This document shows, piece by piece, positions 20,254-32,884 of a stretch of 64,000 nucleotides of DNA. The notes under the pieces were generated by a model. That model ran no database searches. It saw nothing but the letters and a program-made list of their open reading frames with translations, and was not told the origin of the DNA. This stretch comes from Zhengitettix transpicula. Lineage: Eukaryota > Arthropoda > Insecta > Orthoptera > Tetrigidae. The DNA lies in NCBI GenBank assembly GCA_037074705.1, contig CM073593.1, forward strand, positions 11,413,001 to 11,477,000, in the 5' to 3' direction. A program made the position numbers and the translations under genes. The first letter of the stretch is position 1. Each line of letters begins with the position of its first letter.

Positions 20254-22880
20254 CCCCCCCCCCTCCCCGAGGGATACTGTGGAAATCTTCGAAAGACGAG
20301 TAGGAGGGTGCGCACTCCTCAACAGTGCCGGATTTTTACCGTCACAAACTCTTTGCTTCTGACATTTATCCACCCTGGAACTACTTGCGTATTACTTCAG
20401 GGTGGTGTCTTTTGCACTATGTTCTCCGATTATTAATGTAATATTAATCTCTCCTAAGTTTTGCCTTAGCGTCCATTATTTCCTTTGCGTAATCCTCTAT
20501 ACGCTTCCAACAGTCCTCCGATTTTAGAAGGAGCTCACCCAGGTTTTCCGGTCTTATTTCTTCCTTGAGATAGGAATTTAATTTGTCTCGTTGTATACTC
20601 CATTCGTCGCAGTGGAATACTGTATGTTCCACGTCATCCTTCGGATTTTCGCAGTAATTGCATTTTTCGTCTTCGGTCTTTTTAAATCTATATAAATATG
20701 ATTTGAAACAGCCGTGTCCGGTTAGCACCTGGGTGAGGAAGAATGATACTTCCCCGTGTTTCCTATTGACCCATGGTGAAACGTTAGGTATTAATCTGTG
20801 CGTCCATCTGCCTGTCTCTTCCGAGTCCCACAAGCGTTGCCAGCGCTCCCTGAGTTTCGCTCTTGCCTCGACCGTTAGTTTCTCCCGAGCCGTCTTGAAA
20901 TCGGCTTTCGTATCCTTTATTTCGCGGTGTACTTCTTGCCGTTCCCTAACTAATAACTCGATCGGTGGTACGCTGGCTATAACTAGAACTGTACTTTTTG
21001 AGATTGTTTTATATGACGATGTTATTCTGAGTGTAGCTTTTCTTTGGACAGATTCGAGCTTTTGTTTAACTGGTCTGTTCATGTTCATAGCGTCGGCCCA
21101 AACTGGAGATGCATATAGAATCTTTGAGTGGGTGACGCTCATTATTAATTTTTTCTTCATTTCCCCCGGTCCCCTAATATTTGGCATGATGCGCGCTAGT
21201 GCTGCTACTGTTTTTTCTGTACCTTCGGCTGTTTGTGCCATGTGTGACTTAAAGTTTAGATTTTTGTCTATTTGTAACCCGAGGTACCGGATGCTGTTTC
21301 TGCAGGGTATCTCTTCGTCTGCATATTTGAAGACGGGTTTCCTGTAGGACCTTTTCTCTGTTACTAGTTGGACTTCTGTTTTGTTCATCGCTATTTCTAG
21401 CCTTTTTGCAGATAGCCATCTTTTAATCCTCCACAGAACGTCGTTCACCCGTATTTTCAAAATTTCAGTTGATTCCGCTGAAGCCACTACAATTGCGTCG
21501 TCCGCGAATCCTACCGTTGTAACTGATTCTGGGAGACGTATGTTGAACAGGCCGTCGTACGTGACGTTCCACAGCATGGGCCCTATTCTGGATCCTTGTG
21601 GTGCTCCGCAGGTCATGTTGTACTCCAGTGTGTCGCTTTCTGTTTTAAATCTGATTGTTCTACAATTGAGGTAGTCAATTATTAACGCAATCAGGTCTTC
21701 TGCCGTCCCCTTTCCCTTAATGATTCTAATATGTGTCTCCATTGAGCGCTGTTAAAAGCGTTTTATATGTCTATTGCTATAAGGCCACAGTAGCCTTTCA
21801 TTCCTTCTAATCCTTCTTTTACCTTCCGGGCTGTTTCTACAACCAGCTGTATGGCGTCCGTTGTTGATCTTTTCTTTCTGAAGCCGTACTGTCGTTCGGA
21901 AATCTTATTTTCACTTTCGAGCCACGGTTGGATCCTCTCCAGGATTAAGTCTTCCAGGACCTTCCCCATATTGTCCATGAGGCAAATTGGCCTGTAAGAC
22001 GATGGACTATCCAGCGGCTAGTACCTCATTCGGGATACCATCGGGGCCCGGTGCCTTCTTTTTCCTTAATGATTTACCGATTTTTTGTAGCTCGTCTGCT
22101 GTGAACGGGGCGCTTTCTTCTGTCTCTCTGGCCTCAATGTGCGTTTCCTCTCTCCTGGGAAATAGCGATTTTATTATTTCTAGGACCCAGGACTTGTTAT
22201 TTAAGCCCGGGATGGCCTGCTTTATTTTTAGTCTTCCCAGAGCAATCTTAAACGCTCTCCCCCATGGATCTGAGTTGACTTCTTCTATAAGATTTGTCCA
22301 GCACCGACTTTTGCTATTTCTAATAGCTGTTTTTAGTGCCTCCCGTTGTAGTTTATACTCGTTTAAGAGTTCTTGCGACCCTTGAGACCGTGTAAATCTT
22401 TTCCGGGTTTCAGCAATTTCTTGTGGCCACCAGTATACTGATCTGTTTTTCATCCTTTCTGTGCGTTTTCTCCGCGGCATTGAGCGGTCAGTTTTTTTTT
22501 TATAATTTGGATTGTTTCTCTAATTGATTGTTCAGTGGAGCTATATTTTTTCGTCCAATTCATCTGGTCTAAGATCTTTTGTTCTTCCAAAAATTCCCGT
22601 AGCTTAGTCTCACTTAATTTATTGGTGTTCCAGTGAGTCTCTGACACTTGGCAGGTCTTTTCGCTTACTGGCTTCTCTCTCACTAGAAACTCTATGTGCC
22701 TGTGGTCGCTCAGAGAAATGTCTTCGAGTACTTTCCATCTATGAACCCATCTAGCTACTGTGGCAGATGCCAGTGTCAAGTCAATGATGGAATTCGTGTT
22801 TACCCTCTGAAAGGTTGCGGCGCCGCCTTGGTTGAGCACTATCATATCATTTCTGGCCATGAAGTCTGTAACCAGTGAGT
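20254..22880 (-). mobile_element. Waldo-like (R1-clade) LINE inserted in a (TGTA)n tract
   Basis: On both sides lie TGTATGTATGT tracts (20230-20252 and 22881-22900) that other Helitron copies show as one short tract, so the LINE landed inside the microsatellite. Read on its own strand, the target is (ACAT)n, matching the (ACAY)n specificity described for Waldo elements of the R1 clade. The 3' end is a G-rich tail next to the tract. The 5' end is truncated within the endonuclease domain. The coding content is annotated separately. Confidence 0.75.
20444..22878 (-). pseudogene. R1-clade LINE ORF2: endonuclease end, reverse transcriptase, zinc knuckle
   Basis: In order on the minus strand: the end of the apurinic-type endonuclease (SIIDLTLAS, EDISLSDHRHIEFL); a linker ending APGPDGIPNEVLAAG; RT motif YRPICLMDNMGKVLE; YGFRKKRSTTDAI; the first catalytic block AIDI-stop-NAFNSA; the GAPQGSRIGPMLWN block; the FADDAIVV catalytic box; LGLQIDKNLNF; and a C-terminal CNYCENPKDDVEHTVFHC knuckle (C-x2-C-x8-H-x4-C). 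It ends at 20444. Defects: a stop inside the first catalytic block, frame changes near 22450, 22000 and 21740, and loss of the segment normally lying between the NEVL and YRPICL blocks. The longest intact piece is 432 codons (20444-21742). R1 clade is supported; Waldo is inferred from the target site. Confidence 0.88.
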
Positions 22881-25800
22881 ATGTATGTATGTATGTGTGT
22901 ATGTTCCTTATAGAAATCTACACCCGTGGAGCAAATTTCATCAAATTTCGTACACGTGTTCTTTGTGACAAGGAGACGAACACTGTCGGGGTAAGACACG
23001 TCTACAACCCCCAGGAGAGGGTGTGGACGGGGTGGAAAATTTCATACATGCTAAAACGGCCGTTATTAGAGCCAGATAAATATTTTTCGGTGTCAAACAG
23101 ATTGATAGTGTTTCTACGGATGTCATCTGAGTATAATTTCAACCCCTAACAGCATGGAAAGGAGCACCCTTAGCGGTGGGGGTGGAGGTCTGTTAGAGAA
23201 AAATAACGCGAACACAACCGAGATTGGAGTCAAATCCAAGGTTATTGATGTCACCGAGTTTAATTATGAGATGAAACTTGGCATTTAACCCCCAGAGGGC
23301 AGGGGTGGGCGGGGTGCAATTATTGGAACATGCATACACGGCAGATATTTGCGTTGAATAAATATTTTTCAGGGTTAATTATATTGTGTGTATTTCTACT
23401 GATGTTGTTTGTGTATAATTTAATCCCCATTCGGAATGGGAGGGAAGCATCCTTAAGTGTTGGGGGTGGAATGGCATTACATAAAAATAACGCAAACACA
23501 TTCGAGTTTGGAGTCAAATCCGGGGTTATATTTGTCACTGAGTTTAATTATGACATTCAACTTACAGTTTAACTCCCCCAAGTGGGGGTGGACCGGGGTT
23601 GTAATTTCAAACATGTTAAACACCTGATATTTGCGTCGTATAAATATTTTTCTGGTTCACTGAGATTCTTAAAATTTCTCTACATGTTTCATATATTTAA
23701 TATTAATTCGGGATTTGGAGTGGAGCACCCTTAAGGGAGGGGATGGAGTTGTATTTTTATTAACATAATGCTAACACAATCGGGATTGGACTCGATTCCA
23801 GGGTTATGGTTGTCAGTGAGTTTAATTATGATATTTAAATTTACGTTAAGTCCCCCAAGCGGGGGTGGTTAGGGGTGGAAATTTTCATACATGCTAACAC
23901 AGCTAATATTTGAGTCGGATAATTATTTTCAGGGTAAAAGTGATTAATAGTGTTTGTACCAATGTATGTGAGTACAATATCAACCTTTTATAACAGGGGA
24001 AATTACTACCCTTGGTGTGGTGGTTGAGGGTGTTTACAAGAAAAGAACTCGAATACAACCAAGACTGGAGTCAAAGCAAAAAAGTCAAAAAATTATGGAT
24101 AACGCTGAGTTAAATTATGACATTCAACTAGCAATTAACCTCCCAGGGACGGAGGGGGGGGGGTAGAGGTTGGAAATTGTTAAACATGTTAATCTACCGA
24201 ATTTTGCGTCGATTAAATATTTTTCGGGATTAATGAGATTCATAAAATTTCTCTACTTATTCTCTGAGTATAATTTCAATACCCTTTCGAGCTTAGCAGT
24301 AGAGCACCCTTAAGGGCGGGGGTATAAAAAGCTACGATAAAATAACGCGAATACAACCGAGATTGGAGTCAAATCCGAGGTTCTTAATGTCGTGGACATT
24401 AATTATGATATTTAATTGGCAATCTAACCCCTCCAAGGAAAGGGGTGGACCGGGGATGTAAATTTCCATACACGTTATACTGTCCATATTTGCGTGGAAT
24501 GAATATTTTTCAGGGTTAATTAGATTTTTAGTATTTCTGTCTATTTTATTTCTGTAAAATTTCAATCTCTAGCGACATGAGTGGTAGTACGCTTTGGGGT
24601 GGCTGTAGAGGCGAGTTATTGAAAAATAACGCTAATACAACCGAGATTCGATTCGAATTAAATGTAATGGATGTCCCTGAGTTTATTTATGATAATCTGA
24701 GGAACCCGCGGGTGTGGGAGAAGTTAGGCGGAGGTGGGTTGGGTAAAATATTTTGAAATATGTAAAGCTCCGAATTTTGCGTCGAATAAATATATATCGG
24801 GAACAATCAGATTAATAAAATTTCACGATACGTTCTCCGTGTTCAATTTGAACCCCTTTCTGGATTGGGAGGGAGCTAACCGTAGGGGTTGGGGTGGACG
24901 GTTGTTACAAATAAATAACGCGAATAAAACCGAGAATAGAGTGAAATACAAGGTTATGAATGTCGCGAGTGTAATTATGACATTTAATTGTACATATAAC
25001 TCCAAGGGACGGGGTGGAATTATTGAAACAAGAAATCACGACTCATATTAGAGTTGAATTAATATTTTTCAGGGTTAATGAGATTTTCAGTATTTTAACC
25101 CACGTTATGTGTGTAAAGTTTAAACCCCTCTTGCGGCACAAGGTTGAGCATGGTTGGGGATGGAGGTGGAGGGAACTTACAAGAAAATAAAGTGAATACA
25201 ACCGAGATTCGAGTCAAATCGAAGGTAATATATGTCGCTGAGTGTATTTATGACAATCTACTCAATTTCGCGAGGGGTGGGTTGGGGTGGGTGGATTTGA
25301 GCGGCGGTGGGCGAGAGATTGATATGATTTATGCTGATTTTGTTCATGAAAATTTTACTCCCTTTGGGGATGGGAGGGGAGCACGCTTAGGGGTAGAGGT
25401 CGAAGGGCGTTACATATAAAAAAAGATAAAACAATCGAGATTCGAGTCAAATCGAGGTTATGGATGTCGATAAGTTTATTTTTTCGAACTAGGCACCACG
25501 TAAGGTTTGATTGGATGTGGGTGGGGTAGAAAAATTCAAATATACTAACCTGTCTTTATTTCCATTGAATAAATAATTTTGCTGGGTCAATGACCCTCAT
25601 AATAGTTTTTAATATATTCTGTGTACAATTACAACCCCTATTGGCTTTGGATGAGAGAATAATGGTGGGTTGAGTGGAGCTGAATTTCATAAAAATAGCG
25701 CAAAAAACCGAGATTGGAGACTAAATGTATGAATGTCGCTGAGACTAATTATGACATTGAAATTACAGTGTAATCCCCACGGTTTTGGCAAAACGGGAGT

Positions 25801-26348
25801 ACAAAGTTCAAAGCAGATTCATCGGCCGATATTTGGGTCCAATACATATTTTTAGGTGTCATTTAAATTCATAATATTTCGGTAGACATTCTCTGTGTAT
25901 AATTTCATCGCCTATTGGCATGGGAGGTGATAAAGTTTAGGGGTGGAATTTGGTAGAGCGTTACATGAAAATAACGTGAATAGACCGATATTCGAGTACT
26001 GGAGTTATGGATGTCGCTGAGTAACGCATGGCGATGGGAGTGGACCTGGACGGGGGTAGAAATTTTTAAACAATGTAATCAGCCGATTTTGACGTGTAAT
26101 AAATATTTTTGTTTAACTCTTGACAGCAGGGGTGGAAATTTTCAAGCATGTTCAAACGGCGAAATATTCCTCGAATGAAAGTATTTAGTGGTAAATAAGT
26201 TCAATTCCCTTCGGAATAGGAGGTGATCAAATTTTCGGATAGGGGTCGAGTTGCGGTACATAAAAATAACGCCAGTGCTACCTAGATTCAAGTCAAGTTG
26301 GGGGTTATGGAAAACTAACATCTCGGGCAACGCCGGCCACCCAGCTAG
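22881..26348 (+). repeat. Tandem array of ~280-bp Helitron monomers (12 units)
   Basis: The landmark CGAGATTGGAGTCAAAT (with variants) recurs near 23218, 23501, 23780, 24058, 24356, 24640, 24929, 25201, 25435, 25706, 25984 and 26280. The spacings are 234-298 bp, averaging about 280. Each unit also has TTTAATTATGACATT, a CCCCAAG-GGGGTGG block, AATAAATATTTTTC, a GGGTTAATGAGAT-like stretch, GTGTATAATTT and CACCCTTAAGGG-GGGGGTGG. The units are well diverged, so the expansion is not recent. Frames within the array (60-105 codons) are by-products of the repeat. Confidence 0.88.
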
Positions 26349-26489
26349 TTATGAATAATTATGGCTCTTGTACGCCAGTATTAATAAACACGATTATAGT
26401 GTTAAAAAAAGAAGCCAGTATTATTGAATAATATACAAGACAATGTATTAATGTAGTTATTTATGGGAATAAAATTAATTATCTCCTTT

Positions 26490-27000
26490 ATTTTTTGGAG
26501 TAGCAGGCTACATGAGGGTAATTCACATGGTGGAAGTTCCCCATTAATAGCATAGGAAGGTATTTGAAAGGGGAAATGTGGAAGGGTAGAGGAAGGTAGC
26601 CAAGGGTTAACTAGGGCCCCCGGGCTATGGTTAAAGGATCCTACCCGGTATTCGCCTAAAAGTGATGCAGGACAAACCCTAGAAAACCTGCATCAGGTAG
26701 GTCGGTCATTCGGTACTTGTCCCACGCCCTTCCGATGGCGGGAGAGGGGTTTGCTTTGGGGCCGGAAAAATACATTCTCCGTGCCTTGACCATTTTAGGA
26801 GGCAGCTGGCCGACTGTTCCAAAGGGAACAGCGGATGCCCAAGGTCTGTGACACCGAAACTTACACCTCTCAAAAGAGGCCGAGGTGGCTCGGCTTGTGG
26901 GAACCTTAGTTCAAAAACGGAGAGAGGTGAAATCATCCCCAAAGATAGCCACTTCGTCTCTCCAGAAAGGTTAATCTGGAAGAAACCTAGCAGGCTAGGT
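26490..27000 (-). repeat. Family G interspersed repeat, near-complete copy
   Basis: This is the best copy of the GC-rich repeat. On the minus strand it runs CTCTCCGTTTTTGAACTAAGG, CCACCTCGGCC, CAGCTGCCTCC, CAAACCCCTCTCCCGCCATC, GGAAGGGCGTGGGACAAGT, GATGCAGG, GGGTAGGATCC, TAGCCCGGGGGCCC, TTCCTATGCTATTAA and TACCCTCATGTAGCCTG. It matches 38596-39660 throughout. No conserved protein was recognised. The 78-codon frame here is a by-product. Confidence 0.75.
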
Positions 27001-28679
27001 TAATTATCTCGTCATAACGATTATATTATACGTATTTATTTTCACATTCATGTAACTAGTTGAAAAATAATTTGAATTTTATCATTACTTATCATTTACC
27101 AGTTAAAGGGATGCAAGCGTCCATTGGTCGAGAGCCGCCTCCACGAACGTGTCGCTTTGGAAACATCGGCGGAGCGACAACGTCTGTTACCCAGAAGGAC
27201 GTTTGTTAACGTACATTGCAGTCGTCAATTTGCGTCTATATTAATAGAAGGCTTGGAACGGCGGTGACCTATGAAAGAAGGAAGAAATATAGCTAGATGA
27301 ATATTCAACTAACTTACTACCTCACTGTGGATTGGTACCTAATTATGAGAAGAAATCAAGTGTCTCAACAAGGAGTTAATAAATAATACTTGTATATATA
27401 AAAAATGAGAACGATTCTCCTAACAGAGTCAGACTAAAGGTACAAGAACAACAGGCATGCTAATAAAATAATGCATTGAGGTCAATGAAATGTAAATTCC
27501 CTCTAATATTGAAATATAAAAGTGTCAGAATGATCCATACAAAAATTTATTAAATCATATGCGCCAAAAATTAAATAAGAAGCGCTGTTAAATCTTTAAA
27601 TACGACCTCACAATAGAGCTTGATAATAAAATCAAAGGATGAAAATTAATGCTCTTTTCATCCTTTTGTGTCGTGAGTCATAGTTTTCGTTTCTACAATT
27701 AAGGTATTAATATGTTGTCACAAAAACTGTATATTAAGAGATGTCATTCAATTTTTTTTCAAGTGTAATGAGTCACTTCAGGATTCGAGCTTAATCGCCC
27801 TAAATATATTCCTGAGTCGCAGGAAGTTTGTAAAACCGCAGAAGTTATCACTACCGGTCTCTGATACCAAGAATTTTCATTTGGTGGAACTGATGTATGA
27901 TTCGAAGTTATTTCATATTGTACTTTAAATAACATTTATTCGTTTTTATAAGAAAACTTTCCTTTTGTTTAAAAATTTTCTTGAATGGGTTATAACTAAT
28001 TTTCTTATATATCATGTTTGACAATAATAGCAGTTTGTCTGCTATTGCCGCAAGTTCTTTCTCAATAATAGCTCGTTGACGTGCCTACTGGAAATTTTAA
28101 TAACCCCGAAACACACACTAGCAGCAATAACAGGCCAGTGACTTAACTTCTGACATGGGCGATCAGATATTTATAACCTTAATATTCAACTTGTGATAAA
28201 TATATATAATTATCCGAAACGGACTAGTGGAGCCAACTGTATGTATATACTACAGGACAATACGTAGGTAAATTTTATGATAGTGTGTTTGTGGACACAT
28301 AGAGTGCAATAAAACTGAGCTCTGTTAAGCTGTTGTGTTCGTGTGAGAGAGGTTACTGCTTTGCGTTCTTCTACGTATTATCGGTGTGCAAATAAATGGC
28401 CTAGGCCCGTGTATTTCACATCGTTGCGCAACCAAACTGAATATGACCACTAATATTAAACACTGAAATTTCTCTGGGGCATTAGGTCGGTCATTAATTC
28501 AATATCGTAAAATGATATGTGGTATGTATTTTTATGGTTTCAGCTCTCGATGAAACGGTATGCACGGTCTTTTGTGCCACCAGTCGTAACTTTAATCGCC
28601 AAGGGTCCAAAGAGCTTTATTGTACACTTAAAAAGTAAATATATTTACCAGTATTTATAATAATTACTGTAAATAATAT
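27001..28679. other. Unassigned sequence
   Basis: A GC-richer patch at ~27100-27280 has no recognisable content. A 13-bp perfect hairpin (CAAAGGATGAAAA and its complement) lies at ~27636-27671. No gene is seen. Confidence 0.4.
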
Positions 28680-29230
28680 ACATGTTAACTTGTGTAGGTG
28701 GAGAGTTCACTGACTTTCCAGCCCTTGTGTTCGTCATCGTTTGTATTTCTGAGGGATTTGAGGTGGAGCATGAGATGGGCGTTTTGTTATTACTACGAAA
28801 GTTTGGAGTGTTGAGTAGTGAGTGGAATAGGTGGGTTATCGGTCAGGGAGGTTGTATTAAGATTGACGGGAAGAGGATTTGTCAGGATGTGCCCGAGTGT
28901 TGACGGAGAAGTATGAGGTCAATTGGGAGTTTGCGTTTCAGACGATGGTTTGAGGGTGGCGGGGGCAATGGCTATAAATGTATTCTACTGTCGGATTTGG
29001 GTGATTTATGGTTCTTTTGATTAGGGAGGATATGGATATGTTGATTATTGTGTTGACGGTAGGGATTTTGATGCCTTTTTGGATTGTGGAGTTTCTTAGG
29101 AACCATGGAGCATTGGTAATGGAGCGAAGGATTTTGTTTTGGGTAATTTGGTGCTTTCGTGTGTGTGTGTTTTGGCGGTGGAGCCCCAGATAGGGCAGGC
29201 TTAGGACCAGATGGGTTGGATGAGGGAGAG
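28680..29230 (+). other. G/T-rich, strand-asymmetric block, possibly a decayed coding region
   Basis: The plus strand is strikingly rich in G and T and poor in C against its AT-rich surroundings. Two frames stay open for 73 and 61 codons (28682-28903 and 29008-29193). The first contains RWVIGQGGCIKIDGKR, faintly like the GGxG..VEIDES block of ISXO2-type transposases, but the catalytic context is not conserved. I do not assign it. Confidence 0.3.
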
Positions 29231-32200
29231 ATATATTAGTCGTTTAGTACTGGTCCTCTGGTAAACCAGTTAATTTTATCACACGTACCATATATCCTAA
29301 TAATCATATAAATGGGTATCGTATGCTATTTCCAGAACTAAAAGTATTAGTTTAACCCAGTCCTTGCTTTCGTAATAATTTTCCATTCCGAATGGTTTTT
29401 GATCTAAGCAGTGTGATACTGTTGGCCGTATTATATGACAAAATACAAGTGATGTTGTGAATGGGACTGCTACTTTCAGCTAGAACCCGACAGCCTTCAA
29501 ATGATCAGATAATGATTCTAAGGCAGTTGCATGAGTGGACACTTTGAGTCAATACACATCTTGTATCTTGCATGAAGGATGCAAAACTCAGTACAATGGC
29601 ACTCATTTTTTCAAGAGTTGAAGGCAAAACAAATTTTGAGGCTGATCATGAATTCATAGATTATATTGGTGGTTGGGATGTGTTAAAACTCGAAGGAGGA
29701 CATTAAAACTGTGACGTTCTTACATTCTCGTTGACTCTAAGAATGTACCTGTGTGTAATTTCAGAAGTAGGCAAATGGATGAGTTTAAAAACCACTAAAA
29801 AGTTAAAAATGCTAACCATAATAAGAACAGGACTGTCGTTTACTTCGGTTGGTTCCTGATTTAACACGACCTCTAGTAATTCTTACAACGTAAATGAAAT
29901 GTTAAAAATTTACTAGGTCTTCTTTACAGGAAACCATCAGATAATGAATCCGAAACTTGGCCGGAAACAATCTCAAATTGATTGGTAGTTAATTTAATTA
30001 TAAATGTTCTGGTGAAATTCTACTTCATAAAAATTTTGTAATATGAAGTGGCCTTCTGCTGACAAGATTGCAACTGTTGCAATGAACATGAACTATTTTA
30101 CGAGATACTTTCGACTATACGGCCCCAGTTTTAACCGGTCTAAATAAAGAAAATTCTGCGTAATGAAGTGTATTTTGGCAATGTATTGCCAGCAGGCATT
30201 ATGCTAGAATCCTCTTATGTGGCGAGAGAAGATCTCCCTTGAACTTCTACCCGCTCTTCACTTCGTCATGTTTGAAGGCTTTTCCCCAAGGCGGAATACG
30301 TCATCGATTGATCTTCTAGTTTTAAAAAGTTACAAAATGTGCGATAAACTAAAAAAGGTAAAAATAATTTTTATTTGAAAATCAGTAAACCCCTTCTACG
30401 TTTGCTCTTATTTTTTCAATAATAAAATATATTAACGTACAGAACAATACCTAAGAGACAAATACTGGTCAGTACTAAGAGGTCATAAAATATTAATACG
30501 AACGGTATGGAAAATGGTTTTAATGATGTTTGGTAGGGAGTATTTATATTACTCCGACTTTTTTTGTTATGCGAAATTAGGCTGGGTGGTCGAGTACCAA
30601 TTAATATACATATTTATATCAGGAAAATTTTAGAGTCCTAAGTTACTAATTTATTCACAGTATATATAAGACCTGGATAGATAATGACACTATTCTTAAT
30701 TAATTTTGGCCATTATCCACTTAAAAATAATGCATTGTAATTACGTGTGTGTATTAAATTATAAAGTAAACCTGACCACTTGAAACGACGTACCTCATAC
30801 AGTTACATACAGAACACACACACATATAATTAATATGAATACATCAATAGTAATTATTTTGACAATGTATCATCATCATTATATTGATGATAGTAGCTTT
30901 ATTTTGGTGTACACGGCAACTCCATTCGCTTGTGAGAATGTGTTAGATCTCTCCTACAAAATATAAATGCGGAATAGCACGGCGTTAATTATAAAAGCAA
31001 AACAGGTCACTGACCCACTGTATTATGTATGTAAAAGCCATGCAAATGGTATTTGAAGAATGGCATATGCTCGGCGTGAACTACGCTTATACTCTTTCGT
31101 AAAACCTTCATAAATATTCAATAGAAGAAGCCACAGCACGGAAGGTACGACACTTCTAAGGTGAATGTTTACGTTAAGGAAAAAGTAAGTATATAAAAAT
31201 ATTCACAATTTTCCTCGTGTCATTTAAGTTGGGAACAGACTAATATTTATTGTGCTAGACTCTGCGCTGATAAATTAGTGAGTGACAATAGCTTCGCTTT
31301 TCGGTACTTGAAGATTTAAATAGGTTTAATTTATATTCAATCATGCTCTGACGTTCTGTAGCTAGCGGACAACTGAATTTTATATTTCCTATATTATCAT
31401 CAGAGTTTACAAAGATTTCCACACGGAATAAAATTTTAACTAAATATACAGAGTGATCGTTGTCTGTATCCACAAGTATGTTTTTTATATACATTTTTAT
31501 TAGTCATCAGATTATATACGATCTCTAAGCTAATTTGATAGCGTGTACAATTTAATAAGAGTGTCTTGTACTTATGTCGTGGAGAGGTGAGGGTCCAACA
31601 ACGCCACCTCAGTTTCTATTTTGAAGTCTTCGGTTGTCAGTAGGTTGTAGTAACGGCTCTAGTAGTCGATTGGGATGGGTTTGAAGTTAGTTTACATTTT
31701 GTTGGTTATTCCTGTAGAGCAATTGTTCGAAATGGTGACCGTCTTTCGGTATACAAAATTGACAACGATTAGCTGCTGATTGACATTTGGCAGAACTTTC
31801 GATTTTCAATATCTGTAGAAACTGATGCAGATTCTGCTGCTTCTGACCAAACAATAATTCTTTTAAACTCCCATTTGGGAAAAATTACACTTTGTCAAGT
31901 CTCGAGAAGAACAAATATAGTAATGAAAGTGACGTTTCGATATTTTACCATGATTTTGTTATTGTTATAGAAATTTTGTATATAATTTATAAAAATTAAA
32001 TTTAAATGTTTCAAATTATGAAACAAACAATAATATGAAATGTAAATCTTGATTTTTGGTCCTGACCTAAAAAAATTATTTCAAGAAATTTGTTTAGAAG
32101 TTGATGACGGTTTAGGACAACTGAATAAATTTTAAAGACTTCTAAAAATTTATGCATGGGAACTGATAAAATTGTGGAGTTATTAAAATTCCGAATTTCC

Positions 32201-32884
32201 AGCTTCTATGATGTCTTGTTAACGGTAGGAATTTACTGTTTGAAATGGAAAAGTATTGGCCCTGTCATTCCCCCATCCTTCACCAAATATTTATTTTTTA
32301 ATGTCTCCTGGCATTTTGAAGTCGATAAACTTGCGCGCGGAAAGTTATTACATAACCTGTTATTTGGTTAGTTGCAATAATAAAGCTAATGTGGAGAAAG
32401 GACTAATACACGTGTCAATGGCGTCGTTCGCACCTGAGTCAGTCACCTTTCATTCAGGTCTAAACGCGCCCTCCGGTCTCTTATTGTCTCCATTCAAAAC
32501 GCTTCTCCATTGTCTGAAGAGTGGGTGTCGGTCGGACGTTATTGATTCTCCTGTATTCTCTTTGTGACTGTTCTTCTATTGTTCTCGAAATAATTTGTTC
32601 AATCTGAGTACAAGTTGCAAGCTTTAACCTAAAATTTAATATCTTCCCCGGTCTTGCTTTCAGAGCACAAAATGAATAAATCGCGCGCAACAGGGAAAAC
32701 ATTTCAATGCCCTGATATAAAATTCTCGTGTATATAAGAATCAAATTTAGAGGTGCTTAGTCTGTTCTGTAATAAAATTACTGTGAATATATGACAATAT
32801 GTTCATATTTTTTCTGAAATTTAAAATATTTATATCAGGTGCCAATTAGGACGAATCTGAAGAAAGTGAAAAATATATCTATGA
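29231..32884. other. Long AT-rich stretch, no gene seen
   Basis: No transposon motif, RNA gene or credible exon was found in 3.6 kb. Frames of at most 103 codons near 32156-32744 overlap on both strands in a mildly GC-richer patch but have no motif. Confidence 0.4.

Larger units (their letters stand above)
20212..26348 (+). mobile_element. Helitron, non-autonomous, with nested LINE and tandem array
   Basis: The 5' end reads A|TCTTATAAATAAAAATGA (TC start after a host A). The 3' end reads CGGGCAACGCCGGCC, able to fold as a short hairpin, followed by ACCCAGCTAG|T, that is CTAG before a host T. TC start, hairpin near the 3' end, CTRR end and A/T insertion site with no duplication are the Helitron signature. 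The same ends occur at 32885-33662, and in weaker form at 56415-57310. No Rep/helicase gene is present. Most of the 6.1 kb is a nested LINE (20254-22880) plus a 12-monomer array. Confidence 0.78.

Noticed and set aside
20658..21347. 229-codon plus-strand frame
   Set aside because: It is antisense to the reverse transcriptase gene and lacks motifs.
22832..25419. Several 60-105 codon frames within the Helitron array
   Set aside because: They recur with the monomer, shift frame between units and lack conserved residues.
22881..26348. CRISPR-like array
   Set aside because: Units are ~280 bp, diverged throughout and eukaryotic Helitron sequence; there are no short repeats with unique spacers.
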